Under the pieces are notes generated by a model. That model was not told the origin of the DNA, did not search any database, and was given only the letters and a program-made list of their open reading frames with translations. A stretch of DNA of 64,000 nucleotides from CAVTBT01 sp963733065 (lineage in GTDB: Bacteria; Actinomycetota; Thermoleophilia; Gaiellales; Gaiellaceae): positions 1 to 64,000 of the forward strand of contig CAVTBT010000007.1 in NCBI GenBank assembly GCA_963733065.1. Reading direction: 5' to 3'. How positions within the stretch are numbered: position 1 is the stretch's first letter; each line of letters starts with the position of its first letter. Position numbers and translations under genes: made by a program. Shown piece by piece: positions 16,724 to 24,658 of this stretch.

Positions 16724-17728
16724 TCACAAGCCGACTGGCTCCGGCTTGCCGCTCTGGAGCGAGCGGTTGGCTGCCAGGGAGACGAGGAGTGCGTCGCGCG
16801 CCTGCTTCGCGGTTCCTTGCTCGGGACTCCGCCCCTGCTCTACGCACTCGATGAAGGCCGCGATCTCGGGGCCCCAGGGGTCGGCGCTCTCCACGGCGGC
16901 GACATGCGCCTCGCCGTCCCGTGGATGCAGACGCAAGCCGCGCGGGCCTTCGGACTCGCCGATGTTCCCGCCCTCCTCCGCGGGTGCGGCCGAAAACGAG
17001 TATTCGGCGACGCCTGCGTCGCAGAGGACGCGGATGTTGCTCGAGAACGGGTAGTTGCCCGGCATGGCCATGCTGCCCTCGGCGATGCCCGCCGCATCGT
17101 CGTACGTCACCAGCGCGAGGACGTGCCCGGGAACGGGCTCGCTGGCCAGCACGCTGCGGGGGCGACCGAGCAACCAGTTCATCTGGTCGAAGTCGTGGAT
17201 GAGCAGGTCGACCGGGACGCCACCGGACTGGCTCGGATCGGCCATCCAGTCGTTCCAGTCCGCGGGCGGCGAGAGCCGCATTGTGCTCACGCTGCGCGGC
17301 CGACCGAGCTCTTGCGACCGGATGCGGCGCTGAAGCTCGACGTATTCGGGCCAGTAGCGAAGCACCATCCCGACCATCACCACGCGATCGCTCCGCTCGG
17401 CGGCGCGGATGATCGCATCCGCGTCCGCCGCGGTGAGGCCGATCGGCTTCTCGATGAAGACGTGCTTGTCGGCGGCGAGCGCCCGTTCGACGGCCTCGCG
17501 GTGGAGCGCCGTCGGCAGGCAGACGTCCACGGCGTCCACCTCGGGATCGGCGATCGCCGCGTCGAGGTCGCCTGTCGCTGCGGCGCCCAGCTCTCCCGCG
17601 AGCTTCGCGAGGGTGCCGGCGTTCCGCCCGAAGACGGTCTTCACGCGCGCCCGATCGCCGAGCGCCTGGTAGTTCGACCCGTGCGCACGGCCCATGAAGC
17701 CGGAACCGAGGATCGCGACGTTGATCAT
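16724..17728 (-). CDS. Gfo/Idh/MocA-family NAD(P)-dependent dehydrogenase
   Basis: A 334-residue sugar dehydrogenase-type protein. The N-terminal Rossmann motif is VAILGSGFMGRAHG; the family lysine sits in HVFIEKPIGLTAADA (about 95-105); the C-terminal substrate domain has GGVPVDLLIHDFDQMNWLLG with the catalytic-type Asp/His. Such enzymes oxidise or reduce sugars, inositols and derivatives. The start at 17728 overlaps the creatininase-family stop by four bases. It is the last gene of the leftward transporter operon, consistent with a catabolic step after uptake. Substrate unknown. Confidence 0.85.
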   Translation of the reverse strand: MINVAILGSGFMGRAHGSNYQALGDRARVKTVFGRNAGTLAKLAGELGAAATGDLDAAIADPEVDAVDVCLPTALHREAVERALAADKHVFIEKPIGLTAADADAIIRAAERSDRVVMVGMVLRYWPEYVELQRRIRSQELGRPRSVSTMRLSPPADWNDWMADPSQSGGVPVDLLIHDFDQMNWLLGRPRSVLASEPVPGHVLALVTYDDAAGIAEGSMAMPGNYPFSSNIRVLCDAGVAEYSFSAAPAEEGGNIGESEGPRGLRLHPRDGEAHVAAVESADPWGPEIAAFIECVEQGRSPEQGTAKQARDALLVSLAANRSLQSGKPEPVGL

Positions 17729-18525
17729 CCGCGGAGACCGATCTGGTCGTGCACCTGGTCCATGTCGTGCATCAGGTTGACCACGGCCTCCGAGCACCAC
17801 GTCAGGAACTCCTCGCCGCGCTCGGCGGTCGACTCGCTCGGGCTCCCCCACACGCCGCCGCCTTCTTCGAGGAGCGACCAGAACGACCCGGGCGTAGAGA
17901 GAAACACCGGGTCGATGAGTGCGAGCGGGCTGGTCCTCAGCTCTCCGAGCTCGGGTGTGAAGTCGCGCACTCGTTCCATGTCGCAGAGCTCGGGATCGAT
18001 GGCGAGCACCGCCGACGTCTCGCCGACGTTCGCGTGGATGCCGGCGGTGCCGGAGAGGTACGCCTCAGCCTGCTCCGGCTTGAGCCCCTGCCAGTACGGG
18101 AACGGGTAGATCCGCACGCTCTTCGGCAGCTCCTCGTAAATCTGCACCGACGCGTACTGGAGCGCCCACGAGTTGACGTAGTGGCCGTTGACGAGCGCGA
18201 TCCGCTCGAAGCCGGCCTGGGCAAGCGTCACGCAGACGTCCCGAACGAGGTTGACGAACGTCTCGAGCCGGACGTAGATGACCCCGCTCGCACCGCGGTG
18301 GTCTGGTGCGAGGCCGAAGCCGATTGGCGGCGCCACCAACGCGTCCAGGTCGCGGGCGGCGCGCTTGCACACCTCGAGCGGGATGTAGACGTCGGTCCAG
18401 AGCGGACCGTGATCGCCGTGGTCTTCCGTAGAGCCCACCGGCACCAGCACGGTGCGGCCGCCGCCCTCCAGGTACTCGCGCACCTCGAGGTTCGTCATCT
18501 CTGGCATGAACAACGAGCGAGCCAT
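17725..18525 (-). CDS. Creatininase-family amidohydrolase
   Basis: A 266-residue metal hydrolase of the creatininase/MftE family. The diagnostic stretch VPVGSTEDHGDHGPLWTDVYIP (about 32-53) carries the Glu, His and Asp metal ligands, and ALVNGHYVNSWAL follows. The family opens small cyclic amides or trims peptides. Its position between a TIM-barrel isomerase and a sugar dehydrogenase suggests it releases an amide from a sugar or cyclitol derivative here, which is inference. The ATG at 18525 overlaps the upstream stop; a GTG three bases earlier is also possible. Confidence 0.82.
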   Translation of the reverse strand: MARSLFMPEMTNLEVREYLEGGGRTVLVPVGSTEDHGDHGPLWTDVYIPLEVCKRAARDLDALVAPPIGFGLAPDHRGASGVIYVRLETFVNLVRDVCVTLAQAGFERIALVNGHYVNSWALQYASVQIYEELPKSVRIYPFPYWQGLKPEQAEAYLSGTAGIHANVGETSAVLAIDPELCDMERVRDFTPELGELRTSPLALIDPVFLSTPGSFWSLLEEGGGVWGSPSESTAERGEEFLTWCSEAVVNLMHDMDQVHDQIGLRG

Positions 18526-19319
18526 CACGAGAGCCCGAGGCTGCGAAGGTGCTCGTACGACCGGCGCATGCTTGCGTTGACCTCTTCGAGCGACGGCCAG
18601 GGCTCGCCCTCGAACTCGAGCTCGACCGACAGCGGTCCCGTGTAGCCCGCCTCCTCCAACGTGCCCAGCACTCGACCAAAGTCGACGGTTCCGTCGCCGA
18701 GTGCCGGGAAGTTCCAGACGCCCTTGCCGCCGGTGGTGTCCTTCAGGTGGACATGGACGAGCGCCGAGGCGATTGAGGGCAGGTCGTCGACTGCGCGGGC
18801 GCCGCCGTAGAACTCGACGTTCGCGGTGTCGTAGTTGACCTTGATCTCCTGGCGGCCGATGCGCTCCAGGAGAGGGGCGGTCAGCTCGCCGGACGCCATG
18901 ATGTCGCCGTGGATCTCGAGGCCGACGACGACGTCGGCCTCTTTCGCGGCGTCGGCGAGCTCGCCGACGTTCTCGAGGAAGCCGCGCGCGTCCTCGTCCT
19001 GGCTCGCGTGGCCGCCGATCGCGGTGTTCACGATTGGGATCCCGTAGTCGGCCGCCCAGCGCACCGCCTTCACGCCGTGCGCCAAGCCCTCGCGCGTGGT
19101 GAGATCCGAGTGCGCGCTGAGGGAGATCGCGGTCAGGCCGTAGCGATCCAGCAGCCGGCGCGTCTCGGCCGGATCGGCGTCGAGGTCGACGTGCTCTGTC
19201 CAGCCCGGCACGGCGCTGAGCTCAACGTGTTTGAACCCGGCCGTCGAGATGCCCTCCAGCGCCTCCTCATGTCCGTACGAGTGGTACGTGTTGGTGTGCC
19301 CGGCGAGCGGGTTGTCCAT
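18525..19319 (-). CDS. Sugar phosphate isomerase/epimerase-like TIM-barrel protein
   Basis: A 264-residue AP-endonuclease-2-type TIM barrel. Characteristic strands are FKHVELSAVPG, LTAISLSAHSD, VVVGLEIHGD, KVNYDTANVEFYGG and VHVHLKDTTGG, with the Glu/Asp/His metal ligands expected at strand ends. Relatives isomerise or epimerise keto-sugars and inosose, or dehydrate inosose. It is coupled to the creatininase gene and follows the transporter genes, so it probably acts on the imported compound. The exact reaction is not assignable. Confidence 0.82.
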   Translation of the reverse strand: MDNPLAGHTNTYHSYGHEEALEGISTAGFKHVELSAVPGWTEHVDLDADPAETRRLLDRYGLTAISLSAHSDLTTREGLAHGVKAVRWAADYGIPIVNTAIGGHASQDEDARGFLENVGELADAAKEADVVVGLEIHGDIMASGELTAPLLERIGRQEIKVNYDTANVEFYGGARAVDDLPSIASALVHVHLKDTTGGKGVWNFPALGDGTVDFGRVLGTLEEAGYTGPLSVELEFEGEPWPSLEEVNASMRRSYEHLRSLGLS

Positions 19320-19337
19320 CTTTCCTCCCGTGAGCGG

Positions 19338-19367
19338 GGAGGGGCCCCGCTCGCGCAGGGCCCCTCC
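19338..19367 (-). terminator. Hairpin between binding-protein gene and downstream genes
   Basis: GGAGGGGCCC at 19338-19347 pairs perfectly with GGGCCCCTCC at 19358-19367 across a ten-base loop. It lies seven bases after the binding-protein stop on the transcribed strand and just before the isomerase start. No T-run follows, so it more likely stabilises the upstream mRNA or partially reduces transcription into the enzymes than fully terminates. Confidence 0.65.
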
Positions 19368-19373
19368 GGCGGC

Positions 19374-20543
19374 CTACATCTTGAAGCCGGCGTAGATCTT
19401 GGTCTTCGCGAAGTCCGCGTCCAGCTTGTACTTCCTCGCCGCCGCGATCGCGCGACGCTGGTCGGCCGTCCTGTTCGCGACGGTCGCCAGCTCGTTCGTG
19501 TACGCGTCCGCGGGTGCGTAGAGCTTCTTCACCTGCCCGAGGTCCTTGATCGTCTTCAGGTAGCTCGACCAACCGTTCGCGTAGTGGAAGCCCCAGCCCT
19601 GACCGCGACGGTGGCTCGTGCTGTAGGCGTACGCGAGCTCCAGCATCGAGTCGAGTGCCGCCTGGGGCTCGAGGCTCTTGCGCAGATCGGGCAGCTGGCG
19701 GTACGTGATCTGCGCGGCCGCGCGTGGGTTGGCCTTCGTGAACGCGAAGCCCATGACCATGCCTCGCAGGAACCGCAGGTAGAGCTCCTTCTTGGCATCG
19801 TCCTGCAGGTCGTCGGCTCGCACGGAGTAGACGTTCGACGGGTGCTTCGACCAGCGGCTGCCGATCAGGAACTTGAGCTTCAGCCCCTGGCCGAGCCATT
19901 GGTGTCGCAAGCCCTCCCACGCCAGACCGGCGTGCGCCTGCCCCTGCGCGACGGCCTGGATCCACTGCGAGCCGAGCGTGACGTACCGGACCGTCCGGGG
20001 GTTGATGCCGAGTTCGACGAGCATCGGGTCGACGATCACCTTCCACCCGGCGCTCCCCAGCGCGATCGTCTTCCCCCTCAGCTCCTTGGCGCTCTTGATC
20101 GGGCTGTCGGCGGGCAAGGCGAAGTCGAAGACCTGGCCGGAGATCATGTTCCAGATCGACTTCACCTCGATGCCGCCGTCGATCGAGGACATGAGCACGC
20201 CAGGTGACGGGTAGCCCATGTCGGCCTTGTTCTGGCCCACGAACTTCGTGGTCGCGAGGGCGTCGCCGATCGGGCCGGCGATCATCTTCACGTCGAGGCC
20301 GAGGCTCCTGAACCAGCCGAGCTTGATCGGCACCCATAGGTTGAAGTCGTCCATCACCTGCAGCGTCCCGCGCGGCGAGATCCAGCGGACTGTCTCGACC
20401 GTCGCCGAGCCGCGGGCGAACGACGGTCCCGCCGTGAGCAGGCCGCCCACCGACACGGCCGCCGCCCCGCCCGCGGTCCGCGCGAGGAGCGCGCGGCGTG
20501 AGAGTGTGCTGTCGAAAAGCTCGTCGAGCTTCTCGTCGTTCAT
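19374..20543 (-). CDS. NitT/TauT-type ABC transporter substrate-binding protein
   Basis: A 389-residue binding protein with a Tat-like leader (STLSRRALLARTAGGAAAVSVGGLL). The NMT1/SsuA-like fold is shown by WVPIKLGWFRSLGLDVKMIAGP, ADMGYPSPGVLMSSIDGG and the hinge region LRGKTIALGSAG. It delivers a small organic molecule to the permease encoded upstream in the same operon. The ATG at 20543 lies seven bases after AGGAGG; an ATG three bases earlier is also possible but too close. The family name (nitrate/taurine) reflects homology only; neighbours point to an organic, probably sugar-like or cyclic amide substrate. Confidence 0.85.
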   Translation of the reverse strand: MNDEKLDELFDSTLSRRALLARTAGGAAAVSVGGLLTAGPSFARGSATVETVRWISPRGTLQVMDDFNLWVPIKLGWFRSLGLDVKMIAGPIGDALATTKFVGQNKADMGYPSPGVLMSSIDGGIEVKSIWNMISGQVFDFALPADSPIKSAKELRGKTIALGSAGWKVIVDPMLVELGINPRTVRYVTLGSQWIQAVAQGQAHAGLAWEGLRHQWLGQGLKLKFLIGSRWSKHPSNVYSVRADDLQDDAKKELYLRFLRGMVMGFAFTKANPRAAAQITYRQLPDLRKSLEPQAALDSMLELAYAYSTSHRRGQGWGFHYANGWSSYLKTIKDLGQVKKLYAPADAYTNELATVANRTADQRRAIAAARKYKLDADFAKTKIYAGFKM

Positions 20544-20573
20544 CATGCTCCCTCCTTCCGCCAACTGCGTTGG

Positions 20574-21440
20574 CTATGCCTCCCAGCTCGCCCAGCGCTT
20601 GCCGATGAAGTAGAAGAGGACGTAGATGCTGACGCCGAGAGCGGCAATGATCAGGATGACCGCGCCGAACTGATCCATCCGCGCCAGCGACGAGAAGTAC
20701 ACGAGCCGTTCGCCCAGGCCGCCCTCCTCACTCGCCGCAACCATCTCACCGCCCACGGCCGTGAGCAAGCCGAAGATCGAGCCCACCATGAAGCCGACGA
20801 TGATCATCGGCAGGGCGAGTGGGAAGCGGATCTTGCGGAAGATCTGGAATGTGCTCGCGCCGTAGGACCGCGCGAGGGCGATCTTGGCGAGGTCGGTGCG
20901 ACGGAAGCCCGTGGCTGCGTTGATCATCACCATCGGCCCCGCCGCCAGGGCGACGGCGATGATGAGCGGCCAGGCGCCGAAGCCGAGCTTGAGGCGCAGG
21001 AACGGCACGAGGGCGAGCATCGGCGTCGTGACCATGATCAGCACGTACGGCGCGATCACCTTCTCCACGAACGGCTTCTGAGTGATCAGCGCCGCGAGCA
21101 CGAGCCCGATGCTGGCCCCGATCGCGAACCCGATCAGGAACTCCTGCATCGTGACCCAGAGGTGATGCGCGTAGAGGTCGGTGAAGTCGTTCATGAGCGA
21201 CTGGACGACGTCGACCGGCTTCGGGAAGACGTACGACGGCGTATCGCTCCAGCGGAGGTACAGCTCGATGCCGAAGAAGACGGCCAGCGCCAGCGCGATG
21301 ATGGTGAAGATCTCGAGCGCGCTCTTCGCAGTCCTGATCGAGGTCAGTCCGGTCCAGTCGATCGGCCCACGGTCGCCGGCGGCCTCCGTGCTCTCGAAGG
21401 ACGGGATCTCGTCGCGTAGCTCGTTCGGGACCTGGCTCAT
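20574..21440 (-). CDS. ABC transporter permease, NitT/TauT type
   Basis: A 288-residue inner-membrane protein with about six hydrophobic helices (first at about 42-60). The permease loop that contacts the ATPase is visible as ARSYGASTFQIFRKIRFPLALPMI. Helices ending in VGSIFGLLTAVGGEM follow. It lies between its ATPase gene (one base gap) and the binding-protein gene, so the three form one importer. Confidence 0.88.
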   Translation of the reverse strand: MSQVPNELRDEIPSFESTEAAGDRGPIDWTGLTSIRTAKSALEIFTIIALALAVFFGIELYLRWSDTPSYVFPKPVDVVQSLMNDFTDLYAHHLWVTMQEFLIGFAIGASIGLVLAALITQKPFVEKVIAPYVLIMVTTPMLALVPFLRLKLGFGAWPLIIAVALAAGPMVMINAATGFRRTDLAKIALARSYGASTFQIFRKIRFPLALPMIIVGFMVGSIFGLLTAVGGEMVAASEEGGLGERLVYFSSLARMDQFGAVILIIAALGVSIYVLFYFIGKRWASWEA

Positions 21441-21441
21441 C

Positions 21442-22263
21442 TCACTCGACCTCCATCGAGTGTCGACCGCCCGCTTCGACGGTGCGCTTGATGTCCTGGA
21501 TCAGCTCGATGAATGACGGCTCGAACGTCATCGCGATCGTGCGCGGGCGCGGCAGGTCGATGTCGTAGACGTGAGCGAGTCGGCCGGGCCGCGGCGTCAT
21601 GACGATCACCCGGTCAGCGAGGAAGATCGCTTCGCTGATGTTGTGCGTCACGAACACGATCGTCTGCTTCTGGTCGCCCCAGAGCTTGAGCAGGAGCAAG
21701 TTCATCTCGTCGCGTGTGAAGGCGTCGAGTGCGCCGAACGGCTCGTCCATCAGCAGGACGGACGGGTTTTGGGCGAGTGCTCGCACAATCGACGCACGCT
21801 GCTGCATGCCGCCGGAGAGCTCGCGCGGGAAGGATCTCCCGAAGCCGCCGAGCCCCGTTGCGTCGAGGAGCATCTCGATGCGGTCGCGGTCGGGACGCTG
21901 GTGCTTGATCTCGAAAGGGAACTCGATGTTCTGCCGCAGATTGCGCCAGGGCAGCAGGTTCGCCTCCTGGAAGATCACGCCGATCTCTGCGGGTCGAGGG
22001 CCCGTGACCGCCTCGCCGTCGAGCGCGATGTCGCCGCTGGTGAGCGCGTGCAGACCCGAGAGTGCCCAAAGCAGCGTCGTCTTCCCGCATCCGCTCGGGC
22101 CGAGGATGCAGACGAGCTCTCCCTCGCGGACGTCCGCTGTGAAGCGGTCGAGTGCGAGCACGGTGCCGGTCTTGGTCTCGTAGATCTTTGTCGCGTCCCG
22201 CATCGCGATCTTGGCGGCGTCGACCGGAGGCGGGCGGACGAGCGCGTGCTCGGCCTGGCTCAT
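21442..22263 (-). CDS. ABC transporter ATPase, NitT/TauT type
   Basis: A 273-residue ATPase. It has Walker A GPSGCGKTT, Q-loop VIFQEANLLPW, signature LSGGMQQRASIVRAL, Walker B VLLMDEPFGALDA and the switch histidine in FVTHNISEA. All catalytic parts are present. The ATG at 22263 overlaps the VOC-protein stop, so translation is coupled. It powers uptake through the permease encoded next. Confidence 0.9.
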   Translation of the reverse strand: MSQAEHALVRPPPVDAAKIAMRDATKIYETKTGTVLALDRFTADVREGELVCILGPSGCGKTTLLWALSGLHALTSGDIALDGEAVTGPRPAEIGVIFQEANLLPWRNLRQNIEFPFEIKHQRPDRDRIEMLLDATGLGGFGRSFPRELSGGMQQRASIVRALAQNPSVLLMDEPFGALDAFTRDEMNLLLLKLWGDQKQTIVFVTHNISEAIFLADRVIVMTPRPGRLAHVYDIDLPRPRTIAMTFEPSFIELIQDIKRTVEAGGRHSMEVE

Positions 22264-22619
22264 CAGAACCAGCCTTCCTCGTGGGGGTTCGCGTACTGCA
22301 TGAACTCGACGACCGCACCGTCCACCTCGACGAATGCGACTCGGACGAAACCATCGCCGACGTCGAAGGGCGCGGCGAGCACGACGTGCCCCTCGATCGC
22401 GCGCTCGACGTCGTCGACGCGATAGGCGACGTGCGGCTCCGTGCGGAGCGGGCCTTCGACCAGGCTGTCCGGCTCGAACCGAAGCCACTCGACGTTGAAC
22501 GCATGGTCACGCGGGCTCGTGACCCAGCAGCGAGTGGACTCGACGAACCGCTCGCCGGGCATCCGGCGGCGTGTCGGAATTCCGACGTGGTCGAACGTGG
22601 CGCGAGCGATTTCGATCAA
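22263..22619 (-). CDS. VOC-superfamily (glyoxalase-like) protein, first gene of the transporter operon
   Basis: A 118-residue vicinal-oxygen-chelate fold protein of the DUF/glyoxalase type. FDHVGIPTRRRMPG is the first metal-ligand strand, EPHVAYRVDDVERAIEG the second, and VEVDGAVVEFMQY the last with its glutamate. This is about one full VOC repeat pair in length. The first start in frame is a TTG at 22619 and no strong ribosome site is seen, so the start is uncertain. Placement at the head of an uptake operon is unusual for the family; it may isomerise or open the substrate. Confidence 0.7.
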   Translation of the reverse strand: MIEIARATFDHVGIPTRRRMPGERFVESTRCWVTSPRDHAFNVEWLRFEPDSLVEGPLRTEPHVAYRVDDVERAIEGHVVLAAPFDVGDGFVRVAFVEVDGAVVEFMQYANPHEEGWF

Positions 22620-22641
22620 GAAGGCGGCGCTTGCAATTGGA

Positions 22642-22656
22642 TAGGAAAGGTTTCTA
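22642..22656. promoter_or_regulatory. Candidate ROK-regulator operator
   Basis: TAGGAAAGGTTTCTA is a near-palindrome in the 90-base gap between the leftward transporter operon and the rightward ROK gene. It has the AGGAAAG...TTTC character of known ROK repressor sites. It could let the ROK protein control both operons. Confidence 0.5.
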
Positions 22657-22709
22657 ACATCGGCAGGACGACCCCGTCAAGGAGCAAACGCATCTCCGAA
22701 CAGCGACCA

Positions 22710-23945
22710 GTGGCAGCCGGCTCGCCGCCGCTGCTGCGCCGGATGAACTCGGCGCTCGTGCTGCGGACGATCCGCGAAGGCGGGCCGCTCTCGCGCGCGC
22801 AGCTCGCCCGCGCGACGGGGCTGTCGAAGCCCACCGTCAACGAGGTCGCCGATGCGCTGCTTCGAGCCGGCTACGTCTCCGAGAACGTCGCCGACGGGCA
22901 GGCCGAGCCCCGCAGACCGGGTCCGCGCGGACGGCTGCTGTCGTTCCGAGCCGACCTCGGCCACGTGCTGGGCGTCGACATCGGCGGCAACAAGATCCTC
23001 GTCCTGGTGGCCGATCTCGCCGGCCGCATCGTCGGCAGCGACCGGCGCCGGACCGCCGGTGCGCGAAGTGCCGACTCGGTGCTGCGGCGGGTTCGCGGTG
23101 CCGCGGACGCCGCGCTCGCGAAGGCAGAGGTCGACCGGCGCGACCTGAGGGCGGTCGCCGTGGGGACGCCCGGCGTCGTCGACGCCGAGGGCCGCGTCAC
23201 CCTTGCGCCCCAGCTCGGCGGCTGGGAGCAGATCCGGCTCGCGGAGCGCCTCGGCCGCGAGTTTGCGTGCCCGGTGCTCGTCGAGAACGAGACGCACCTG
23301 TCGTTGCTGGCTGAGCGCTGGCGCGGCGCGGCGCAAGGTGTGGACAACGCCGTCTTCGTGCAGATCGGGATTGGAATCGGGGCAGGCATCCTCATCGGCG
23401 GCGAGCTCTACCGGGGCGCCGCCGGAGCAGCAGGCGAGATCGGCTACCTGCCCCTGGACGACTCGAACGGCGAGGCCCGCGACGGCCTGGGGCCGTTCGA
23501 GCACGCGGCTGGGGGGATGGCTTTCGCACGCCTTGGCCGTGAGGCGGCGAGACGTCCCGGAGGCGCGCTCTTGCTCGAGCTCGCGGGTGGGGATCCCGTA
23601 GCCATCGACGCGCAGGTCGTGTTCGACGCCGCCCGGCGAGGCGATCCCGCCGCCGCCGAGATCGTCGAGACGCTGACGCTGCGGCTCGCACGCGGGGTGG
23701 CCGCGGTGTCTGCGGTGCTCAACCCGACGAGCGTCATCATCGGCGGTGGCGTCTCGCGGGCCGGCGCCGCGCTAGTCGAGCCGCTTGAGCGCCACCTGAA
23801 GGAGCTCGTTCCGGTGCCGCCGGACCTCGTCCTCTCATCCCTCGGCGACGAGGCGGTGGCACTCGGAGGCGTACGGCGGGCCGTCCAGTCGGTCGACGAG
23901 CGGCTCTTCCACTTCGGCGCGCCCCTCGTGCAGGAACTCGTCTGA
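22710..23945 (+). CDS. ROK-family transcriptional repressor (NagC/XylR type)
   Basis: About 411 residues. The N-terminal winged helix reads PLSRAQLARATGLSKPTVNEVADALLRAG. The sugar-kinase-like domain follows, with VLGVDIGGNKILVLVADLAG as the phosphate motif and GAAGAAGEIGYLPL in the usual place. The zinc cluster CxCGxxGC of many ROK proteins is absent; the region reads GPFEHAAGGMA. I chose GTG at 22710 because VAAGSPPLLRRMN is a normal family start; the ATG at 22743 is possible. It heads an operon of amino-sugar-like enzymes and faces the transporter operon, so a sugar or sugar phosphate is the probable inducer. Confidence 0.82.
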   Translation: MAAGSPPLLRRMNSALVLRTIREGGPLSRAQLARATGLSKPTVNEVADALLRAGYVSENVADGQAEPRRPGPRGRLLSFRADLGHVLGVDIGGNKILVLVADLAGRIVGSDRRRTAGARSADSVLRRVRGAADAALAKAEVDRRDLRAVAVGTPGVVDAEGRVTLAPQLGGWEQIRLAERLGREFACPVLVENETHLSLLAERWRGAAQGVDNAVFVQIGIGIGAGILIGGELYRGAAGAAGEIGYLPLDDSNGEARDGLGPFEHAAGGMAFARLGREAARRPGGALLLELAGGDPVAIDAQVVFDAARRGDPAAAEIVETLTLRLARGVAAVSAVLNPTSVIIGGGVSRAGAALVEPLERHLKELVPVPPDLVLSSLGDEAVALGGVRRAVQSVDERLFHFGAPLVQELV

Positions 23946-24649
23946 TGCGTGTGCTGGCGGTCGGCGCCCATCCCGACGACCTCGAGATCCTCTGCGGCGG
24001 CACGCTCGCGCGGTTCGTCCGCGAGGGCCACGACGTCGTCATGTGCCACGCCTCGAAGGGAGACAAGGGAAGCTTCGTCCACAGCTCCGAGGAGATCGTG
24101 CGCATCAGGGGCGCGGAGGCTCGCCGGGCCGCAGAGCTCGCAGGAGCGGACTACGCGACGCTCGGGCTCTCGGACGGCGAGGTGCTGGCCGCCGATCCGG
24201 ACCAGCGTCGCATCGTCGTCGACCTCGTGCGCGAGGCGCGCCCGGACGTGATCATCACCCATTCCCCCGGCGACTACATGGGCGACCACAACGAGATCTC
24301 GAAGTTGGTGTTCGAGTGCAGCTTCCACGCGACGCTTCCGCTCCTCGAGACGAGCCGCCCGCCGCATACGTCCGTCACGCCGCTCTACTACATGGACACC
24401 GTCATGGGTCTCGGCTTCTCGCCAACGGAGTACGTCGACGTGGGCGACGTGATGGACGTCAAGGCCGCGATGCTCGAGGCGCACGAGAGCCAGCTCACAT
24501 GGCTCCGCGACCACGACGGGGTGGACGTCGTCGAGCAGATGAAGACGACGTCCCGCTTCCGCGGGCAGCAATGCGGCGTGCAGTACGCCGAGGGATTCGT
24601 GCAATGCATGACCTGGCTGCGGGGCACGACCCGTCGCCTGCTTCCATAG
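23945..24649 (+). CDS. PIG-L/LmbE-family deacetylase
   Basis: A 234-residue zinc deacetylase. The metal motif AHPDDLEILCGG opens the protein, and the third ligand follows in SPGDYMGDHNEISKLVF. Relatives remove acetyl groups from N-acetylglucosamine-type compounds. The ATG at 23945 overlaps the ROK stop (TGATG). Its neighbours are a ROK repressor and a glucosamine-6-phosphate deaminase-like protein, so an N-acylated amino sugar is a sensible substrate. Confidence 0.87.
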   Translation: MRVLAVGAHPDDLEILCGGTLARFVREGHDVVMCHASKGDKGSFVHSSEEIVRIRGAEARRAAELAGADYATLGLSDGEVLAADPDQRRIVVDLVREARPDVIITHSPGDYMGDHNEISKLVFECSFHATLPLLETSRPPHTSVTPLYYMDTVMGLGFSPTEYVDVGDVMDVKAAMLEAHESQLTWLRDHDGVDVVEQMKTTSRFRGQQCGVQYAEGFVQCMTWLRGTTRRLLP

Positions 24650-24658
24650 GAGGACGCG

